From contig JBCCHB010000165.1 of NCBI GenBank assembly GCA_039028975.1, positions 1 to 35,244 on the forward strand: 35,244 nucleotides of DNA, read 5' to 3'. The position numbers were made by a program, and so were the translations under genes. Under the pieces are notes generated by a model that was not told where the DNA came from, ran no database searches, and worked only from the letters and a program-made list of their open reading frames with translations. This DNA is from JAHBNG01 sp039028975 (GTDB taxonomy: Bacteria > Chloroflexota > Anaerolineae > Caldilineales > Caldilineaceae). Positions 34,201 to 35,244 of this stretch are shown here, one piece after another; the stretch's first letter is position 1, and each line of letters begins with the position of its first letter.

Positions 34201-35101
34201 GCACCAGCATCAACGTGCCGCCCAAGCAGAGCGTAGAGAAAATTTCGTGGAAGGAGAAGTCAAAGCTAACGGCACAGAATTGCAACGTCCTGACGCCTTG
34301 CACTGATGGACGTGTCTCTTTGTGCCACCAGAGCATATTGACCAGCGAACGATGCTCCATCAGCGCACCCTTGGGATTGCCAGTGGAGCCAGAGGTGTAG
34401 ATGCAGTAGGCCAGATTGCAGGGTGAGATGTAGACAGATGGTGTTTCAGAAACCGAGTTTTCCTGAAAAGGGAACCCTCTGGGTGCAGTTTCTTTGCCTA
34501 AAGGTAATTGTCTCTGTTCAGTAGGCACGCCTCGTGCCGGTTCTATCTCGTGTAAAGCTGCATCGTGTAAAGCCGCACGAGGGCGTGCTGACTGAACGGT
34601 TGTATCTAAACAAACAAGCTCACAACCTTGCAGCGCAGCCACATTGGGCGCTAGCTGCTGGGCAATCGCGTCTGTAGTTAAGAGGATTCGTGCGCCCGAA
34701 TCACGCAACATGTAGTCGATACGCTCGGCTGGATAGCTGGCATCCAGCGGCACGTAGGCTCCGCCAGCTTTCAGGATGCCCAGCAGCCCAATGAAGAGTT
34801 CGGCAGAGCGCTCAATACAGATAGCAACAAGATCATCTGGCTGGCAGCCCAAAGAGACAAGGTGTTGGGCAACCTGATCGGCACGTACATTCAGCTCTGC
34901 ATAGGTGAATGATTGTTCACCATCAACCAGTGCAGGCGCATCTGGCATCTCTTCAGCCTGACGTTCAAAGAGTTGATGGACGCAGATATTGGGAAAGTCG
35001 GATTGGGTATCGTTCCAGTCCTGAATGGAATCCTGTTGTTGTTCGTCTTTCATAGATAATGATTTCAGATAAATGATACCAAACACCAGTTCAAGATTCA
35101 T
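22214..35101 (-). CDS. Hybrid NRPS-PKS: loading A-PCP, module 1 (KS-AT-KR-ACP), module 2 (KS-AT-DH*-KR-ACP)
   Basis: This 4295-residue protein starts the assembly line: an amino acid is adenylated, loaded on the PCP and extended twice. Domain positions are given in the three module entries below. There is no condensation domain, but residues about 27-45 (WNDTQSDFP then VHQLFE) look like the linker that normally follows one, so the loading module probably arose from an elongation module by loss of its C domain. The C-terminus (about 4245-4295) is acidic with ASLEELLALETLLQKM, a docking tail for module 3. The start is uncertain: ATG at 35101 has AAGGACGGG at moderate distance, while ATG at 35053 is closer to where family similarity begins but lacks a ribosome site. 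At least five repeat-derived segments are translated in frame (A-domain loop, PCP-KS linker, AT loops, AT-DH linker, DH and DH-KR linker). It is the first gene of the presumed operon. Confidence 0.95.
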   Translation of the reverse strand: MNLELVFGIIYLKSLSMKDEQQQDSIQDWNDTQSDFPNICVHQLFERQAEEMPDAPALVDGEQSFTYAELNVRADQVAQHLVSLGCQPDDLVAICIERSAELFIGLLGILKAGGAYVPLDASYPAERIDYMLRDSGARILLTTDAIAQQLAPNVAALQGCELVCLDTTVQSARPRAALHDAALHEIEPARGVPTEQRQLPLGKETAPRGFPFQENSVSETPSVYISPCNLAYCIYTSGSTGNPKGALMEHRSLVNMLWWHKETRPSVQGVRTLQFCAVSFDFSFHEIFSTLCLGGTLMLVPEEIRQNPFAVAQFVQEQKIQKLFLPVTALLQLAEAADEQTMPTALKEVITTGEQMRITPAVANLFRGTGAMLHNHYGATEFQDAATHTLTGDPATWPTLVPVGHPLHNVQVYILDEKQQSVPLGDEGELCIGGVGVARGYHKRPDLTDEKFIPDPFGEGRLYRTGDLARQQPDGTIEHLGRMDHQVKIRGFRVELGEIETVLEQHYTVRECAVVAREIGGDTQLVGYVVLHKRVSSTELDETLRTSLETTLPEHMVPTRFVSVEAMPLTPSGKLDRRALPTPTQTRPALSTPLVLPKTATEQRLAEIWQNQLGIERVGIHDNFFDLGGTSLLLTQAHRSLRELFDVNLSAVALFQYPTIQTLAQYIGRQSDLEGTRMNADERRWEAEIPDKEEKIRADQRKSVSESPPTDIAIIGMAGRFPGADTIEQFWQNLCYGVESITFFDDDELEQTSPEQLNNPNYVKAGAILDDIESFDATFFGYSPKEVAITDPQQRILLECAWEAFERAGYNPETYPGAVGVYAGSSLSTYLLNNIGSDLGIATEQPFIETDMAQFQAKIGNDRSYLSTRISYKLNLKGPSVNVQTACSTSLVAVHMACQSLISGESDMALAGGISVVVPHKGGYLYEEGMVRSPDGHCRAFDVEAQGTIFGNGGGLVLLKRLQDALNDNDTIVAVVKGSAINNDGALKMGYTAPSVDRQADVIREALAVADVDASTIGYVEAHGTATKLGDPIEVAGLTQAFQRSTDNMLDAQQCAIGSVKTNIGHLDEAAGIAGLIKAALAVQKGQIPSSLHYVSPNPQIDFDQTPFFVNTALREWPNNGHPSYPRRAGVSSFGVGGTNSHVVLEEPPVQSAIVSSSLPERSHHLLTLSAHTPEALRELAQRYGQHVETNPEIDLGDLCFTANTGRKHFEHRLAVVADSISGLQTQLETAQATISTPIENSVPTIAFLFTGQGSQYVGMGQELYQTEPIFRAALDQCDAILQQLGFASILPIIFDSHPLTRSPAHPVTLSDTAYTQPALFAIEYALYQLWTSWGIVPDMVMGHSVGEYVAACMAGVFSLEDGLRLIAERGRLMQALPSNGKMLSVMAGEAIVTPLLLAHSEEVSIAALNGPESMVLSGLNRTIDEIAEDLSAQGFKCKELTVSHAFHSPLMEPMLAEFARVAQEITYASPTIDLISNMTGELADERIAQADYWVRHVSQPVNFMAGMESIQALGANIFIEIGPQPVLLSMGQQCLEKISDRPNIWLPSLHTKRDDWQQMLRSLGELYGQGLEIAWQDVDGPYPRQRVQLPTYPFQRQRCWIDAVKPTDGSIVPQNGLAEWFSLDSMEQLTDRVTDKGSFESNERETVAKVLQTLEAESQAEQVISQIESMLYEIDWEKQDKAPAMVPPTTPGHWLILAHDDEVTGANLTRELIALGESVDRATNSTELVAMLQNLQSRSNDVPPLRGVIHMWSMDGQAMLNGKNAGELDVTELMAAQERNLGSLLQIVQACAKLNQSGDIEGPHIWVATQGAQQLTPSESVSFHQTPLWGLGRNIDLEYGDLWGGIVDLERNSQPSQMAAQILAEVLQPHADNETQILYRNGTRYGARLLPSKPKRQKNPVEIQSDGSYLITGGLGGLGLHNARWLVEQGAQHLILTGRQGIRTEQQRQAIGEFETSGVQVQIAQVDVGNEREMGQLFDQINSKPFPLRGLIHLAGVDDMKMIEALQWSDFVPVLYPKLNGGWLLHHLTQECPLDFFISYTSGAGIWGGKGQAHYGAANHYLDGLMAYRRALGLPGLSIAWGPWAGAGMVTPEEKTGLEAIGVRAFSPDVGIATQNYLLQTDTIQATVADVDWPQLHTVYQLDKRRTLFTKIPSVQQGVQHHSTAGLETSETIVSPFVQRLQSQSMNQRFTMLCHYLEQTVGDVLGLSQDVESRVDQSRGFAELGMDSLMALELRQKLQEGLQQPLPTTIAFEYPTIHELASYLLDDVLMLTEPQTRKTEIQARAIGMNEPIAVVSIACRFPGADTPEAFWQQLCEGVDSVAEISPSRWDVDRYYDPQRPMPGKMYTREAALIDPIDQFDPQFFGIAPREAKGMDPQHRLLLEVSWELLENAGVAQRTLVDSPTGIFLGIGAEERYTGPNMGQNLADLDTYAVTNNGISTAAGRLAYTLGLQGPTLAVDTACSSSLVSLHLACQSLRTGECDLALAGGANLMLSQDMHVALSQMQALSPDGRCKTFDAAADGYGRGEGIGMVLLKRLSEAQADGDTIYAVIKGSAINHDGPSSGLTVPNKLAQEKLLRQALNNAQVAPQEVSYVEAHGTGTPLGDPIEIRALGAVFCVDDAEIDTATDTENHAGHDAPSARKGPLWVGSVKTNIGHLEAAAGIAGFMKTVLSLHHEQIPPHLHFNRPNPYIEWDEYEIDVPTTVQTWPTSNNGVPHTAGISAFGVSGTNAHIIVASVPNEMPIEEASLIGAKETASADDDENNTSARPLHLLPLSAKSPQALLDLASRYSHHLQGHLDIDLSDLCHTAALGRNHFSHRLALIGADSADLQMKLNAMDQQQALANVIQGTVPPITPQIAFLFTGQGSQYSGMGQVLYETSPTFRETVDHCDEILQSYLEHPLVDILYPATLPPATLQPATLQPATLLHDTTYTQPALFALEYALATLWQSWGIQPTMLMGHSVGEIVAACVAGVFSLEDGLKLIEARGRLMGALPQDGEMVSFLAAESVVAQAIDTYYSDNEQIHSERKVSIAAVNGPESTVISGRSEAVQALTQQLADQGVKTRTLTVSHAFHSPLMEPMLDEFRAVAQSITYHPPKLPLVSNVTGKLAGDEILTPDYWVRHVREAVRFGDGVNTLHEQGINIFLEIGPGATLLGMAEQVASEQVASGKWASGDSDDLRHANLQPAGLQPVTCNLPSLRKGQDDWQQMLASLGELYVHGMEVDWQSFDAPYARKKVQLPNYPFQRERYWVETRVQRNRATLSSLTDKLTRSPRLKEIVSETEMSVARLPFLADYRLFGEVASPGACHLAMVLDAAQLAYPEQAVGLVNITLPQALSLNEPEKRIVQVVFDTDVCTASSAHERKYEARSSSFELISFDDQAPNSTLQTHASGHLALTKPIPAPAVDPIVDPVIDPVVDIVSVQSRCATTVDINTFYANSAARQIQFGRAFQWLTEVWMGENEVIGRLVLPEVVDAIVGYALHPALLDACFQLTDVHRFINEAVLKNDEIGLPLAVDSLAILSAIQGNEWWGYAKQVAEDNWQIQLLDNAGNVLIQIEGFTKQVVSRYEVLGIEPWHEWLYELRWREQESRDPLLSHSQMESVTVQPPELVEGGVLASRPGGTRSADRECERLLKNGETWLLFADRAGLGESMAAQLQAQGDKAVLVYPGTQFDPQHHDVQTDGKQVIPAYYIRIDHAADYHDLLNTLAQTTGLDRVLFLWGLDAVNLQTGVEIDSLEQHTREMSVSALHLLQALLQYGMAPQTWFVTQDAQAVLSDDSANHFVQGLLWGLGRTVALEYPELHSQLIDLDGNVPLLAQAIPLVKQLRDEQNDLSQSHHRPKAQIAWRDGKWYRASLDIHKPHIQNLGGQDDTTISIRQEATYLLTGGLGGLGLEIARWLVAQGATHLMLLGRSQPSIYAQQQIAELEQLGATVLVMQADINCRQSLSQVLTQIPAGYPLRGIIHAAGVLDDAALLQQGWAHFEKVYAPKVMGTWHLYNLTREYSLDFMVLFSSTAGLFGGLGQANYAAANAFLDSFAHHLRATGTPAISIDWGAWSKVGLAANMAEHVNQQMAARGEGFIDPTEGTKSLGYLLGQELAHVAVAPIDWQTVLNTEQQEHALFTALVAHFKSKNSLPSLAEKEGLPLIIDQLKQASSAERHQLLLDHVQQQVAQVIQSQKLLALHQPFTELGMDSLMAVELRQRLVASLQLPLSATIAFDYPTTERLAIFLLDAFTEQFGFDVSDDSEQEPALEEPKELEEMPPEASDVQDDTELDAASLEELLALETLLQKMDGDNY
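24264..24286. repeat. REP-like palindrome in the DH-KR linker of module 2
   Basis: The core CCTTCGACAAGCTCAGG is flanked by runs of C and G that pair (CCCCCT/AGGGGG). It is translated as PPELVEGG. A second piece of the same kind (GGCTGAGCGGGTG) lies at about 24227-24240, so a compound element may have inserted here. Confidence 0.75.
24848..24895. repeat. 12-base tandem repeat inside the module 2 DH
   Basis: Four 12-base units (GTCAACTACTGG and variants) encode a four-residue period, V/I-D-P-V/I, read as VDPIVDPVIDPVVD. It lies before the SRC..TVDINTFYANSA segment of the DH; the other DH domains lack it. Confidence 0.85.
25513..25558. repeat. GCAGGTT heptamer tract in the AT-DH linker of module 2
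   Basis: About five GCAGGTT-type units with slippage variants, translated as ANLQPAGLQPVTCN in the linker between the AT core and PSLRKGQDDWQQ. Confidence 0.8.
25582..25625. repeat. CACTTGC heptamer tract in the AT C-terminal linker of module 2
   Basis: Six CACTTGC units, two preceded by an extra base, lie next to the GCAGGTT tract. They are translated as QVASEQVASGKWASG, directly after the GATLLGMAE helix of the AT. Confidence 0.85.
26324..26380. repeat. AGGTGGC/AGGTTGC tract in the AT loop of module 2
   Basis: About eight units alternating between seven and eight bases, so pairs add up to 15 bases and keep the frame. Coding strand: five-residue period PATLP/PATLQ, just before YTQPALFALEYAL, at the same AT loop as in modules 1 and 3. 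Confidence 0.85.
28290..32972 (-). other. Module 1: KS-AT-KR-ACP
   Basis: The KS (about 710-1140) reads VQTACSTS at the active Cys (about 886) and HGTAT instead of DTACSSS and HGTGT. This is the form usual in KS domains that take an aminoacyl chain from a PCP. The AT has GQGSQYVG (about 1250), GHSVGE (about 1343) and HAFHS (about 1445), giving malonyl-CoA. There is no DH. The KR has ITGGLGGLG (about 1910), a Trp eight residues before the catalytic Tyr (WGGKGQAHY), Tyr and Asn in YGAAN (about 2055), and no LDD, so it is A-type (A1, since no His lies three before Tyr). The ACP has GMDSLMALE (Ser about 2229). Confidence 0.88.
31172..31211. repeat. Octamer tandem repeat in the AT loop of module 1
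   Basis: Five head-to-tail 8-base units: two CAGGGTGA and three GCGGGTGA. It is translated as SHPLTRSPAHPVTLS, just before AYTQPALFAIEYAL. The sequence family differs from the tracts in modules 2 and 3, but the AT position is the same. Confidence 0.88.
32991..33076. repeat. Interspersed-repeat segment in the PCP-KS linker
   Basis: Two parts are visible. ACAGATTTTCGCTGATCTGC continues into ACGGATTTTC (32991-33020), and at 33051-33076 there are 10-base units CTGCGTTCAT, CCGCGTTCAT, CCGCGT. Both resemble common bacterial intergenic repeats of the ATCCGCGTTCATCTGCG kind. Here they are translated between the loading PCP and KS1 as a charged linker (MNADERRWE and KIRADQRKS). Confidence 0.75.
33106..35011 (-). 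other. Loading module: adenylation domain and peptidyl carrier domain
   Basis: The A domain has the ATP loop YTSGSTGNPKG (about residue 232), FDFSFHEIF, ITTGEQ, NHYGATE, YRTGDL, GRMDHQVKIRGFRVE and the PSGKLDRR lysine. By hand alignment to GrsA the pocket reads D235 F236 H239 F278 I299 T301 H322 D330 A331 K517. The framework (ITxGEQ, LHNHYG) matches proline-activating domains (DVQ-I-AHV), but five pocket positions differ, so the substrate is left open. The PCP has DNFFDLGGTSLLL (Ser about 630). A large extra loop before the ATP loop is repeat-derived. Confidence 0.85.
34516..34597. repeat. Inverted-repeat element inside the A domain
   Basis: Two 25-base arms (34516-34540 and 34573-34597), starting GTTCAGTAGGCACGCC and its near complement, enclose two direct copies of a 15-base unit, TCGTGTAAAGCTGCA and TCGTGTAAAGCCGCA (the second copy overlaps the right arm by five bases). 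It is translated as ARPRAALHDAALHEIEPARG in the loop before the ATP-binding motif. Confidence 0.8.
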
Positions 35102-35226
35102 GAATCGTAGCCCGTCCTTGCAGGCTTATCGTTACCCATAAGTGTAGAAGGGGGTATAAGAAAAAAGGAATATATGATAAAGTAGGAATCATCGAAGGGA
35201 AGCCCTGACCAAGGAAGGATAAAGCG
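35102..35226. promoter_or_regulatory. Divergent intergenic region, presumed promoter region for the operon and for the right-edge gene
   Basis: The 125 bases separate the start of the minus-strand operon from a plus-strand start. The centre (35150-35190) is AT-rich, with TATGAT at 35173-35178 as a possible plus-strand -10 and TATATT on the minus strand, but no good -35 partner for either. The assignment rests mainly on position. Confidence 0.35.
35211..35219 (+). promoter_or_regulatory. ribosome binding site of the right-edge gene
   Basis: AAGGAAGGA lies seven bases before ATG at 35227. It is a strong Shine-Dalgarno match and the main reason to believe a gene begins here. Confidence 0.6.
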
Positions 35227-35244
35227 ATGATACCCGAAAGCGAA
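35227..35244 (+). CDS. Start of a divergent gene, cut by the window edge
   Basis: Only six codons are visible (MIPESE). They follow a strong ribosome binding site and a 125-base divergent intergenic region. Nothing can be said about the product. Confidence 0.5.

Noticed and set aside
35011..35101. Condensation domain at the N-terminus of the hybrid gene
   Set aside because: Only the short C-to-A linker (WNDTQSDFP) is present; no HHxxxDG motif exists.
2875..35101. Trans-AT PKS
   Set aside because: Every extension module contains its own AT with GHSxG, so the system is cis-AT.

Overview
The window is almost filled by one minus-strand assembly line: four consecutive multidomain genes (35101 down to 2875) encoding a hybrid nonribosomal peptide synthetase / cis-AT type I modular polyketide synthase. 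It is followed on the same strand by a P-type ATPase (2779-584) and, at the left edge, a 5'-truncated second ATPase copy (518-1). A divergent plus-strand gene just begins at the right edge (35227). I see no tRNA, rRNA, CRISPR array or insertion sequence with a transposase.

Organism: not identifiable from the sequence alone. GC is near 50% by eye. The megasynthase style is amino-acid-primed, one PKS module per gene, with short helical docking ends. Many heptamer-type tandem repeats and REP-like palindromes are scattered through it. This suits a filamentous cyanobacterium (such heptamer repeats are known there as STRR) or a Chloroflexota such as Herpetosiphon. A large-genome sulfur bacterium is less likely but possible. 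This is inference.

Layout in transcription order (right to left):
- 35101-22214: loading module A-PCP, then module 1 (KS-AT-KR-ACP) and module 2 (KS-AT-DH*-KR-ACP, where * marks loss of the catalytic His).
- 21910-16160: module 3 (KS-AT-DH-KR-ACP).
- 16150-10442: module 4 (KS-AT-DH-KR-ACP, with a substitution in the DH motif).
- 10374-2875: module 5 (KS-AT-DH-ER-KR-ACP) ending in a type I thioesterase.
Gene order matches the expected order of catalysis.

Predicted chemistry (inference): an amino acid, activated by an A domain whose motifs resemble the proline-activating subgroup, is extended by five ketide units. Module 1 should leave an L-type (A-type KR) hydroxyl. Module 2 should leave a D-type hydroxyl because its DH looks dead. 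Module 3 should give an alkene, module 4 an alkene or a hydroxyl, and module 5 a saturated unit. The TE would then release an acid or a ring. Modules 1-4 carry the malonyl-type AT motif; the module 5 AT does not. No tailoring enzyme, PPTase or regulator lies inside the window.

The most unusual feature is that the megasynthase reading frames have absorbed several families of short interspersed or tandem repeats, always in frame and repeatedly at the same structural places in different modules: an AT surface loop, the AT C-terminal linker, the DH-KR linker, the PCP-KS linker and an A-domain loop.
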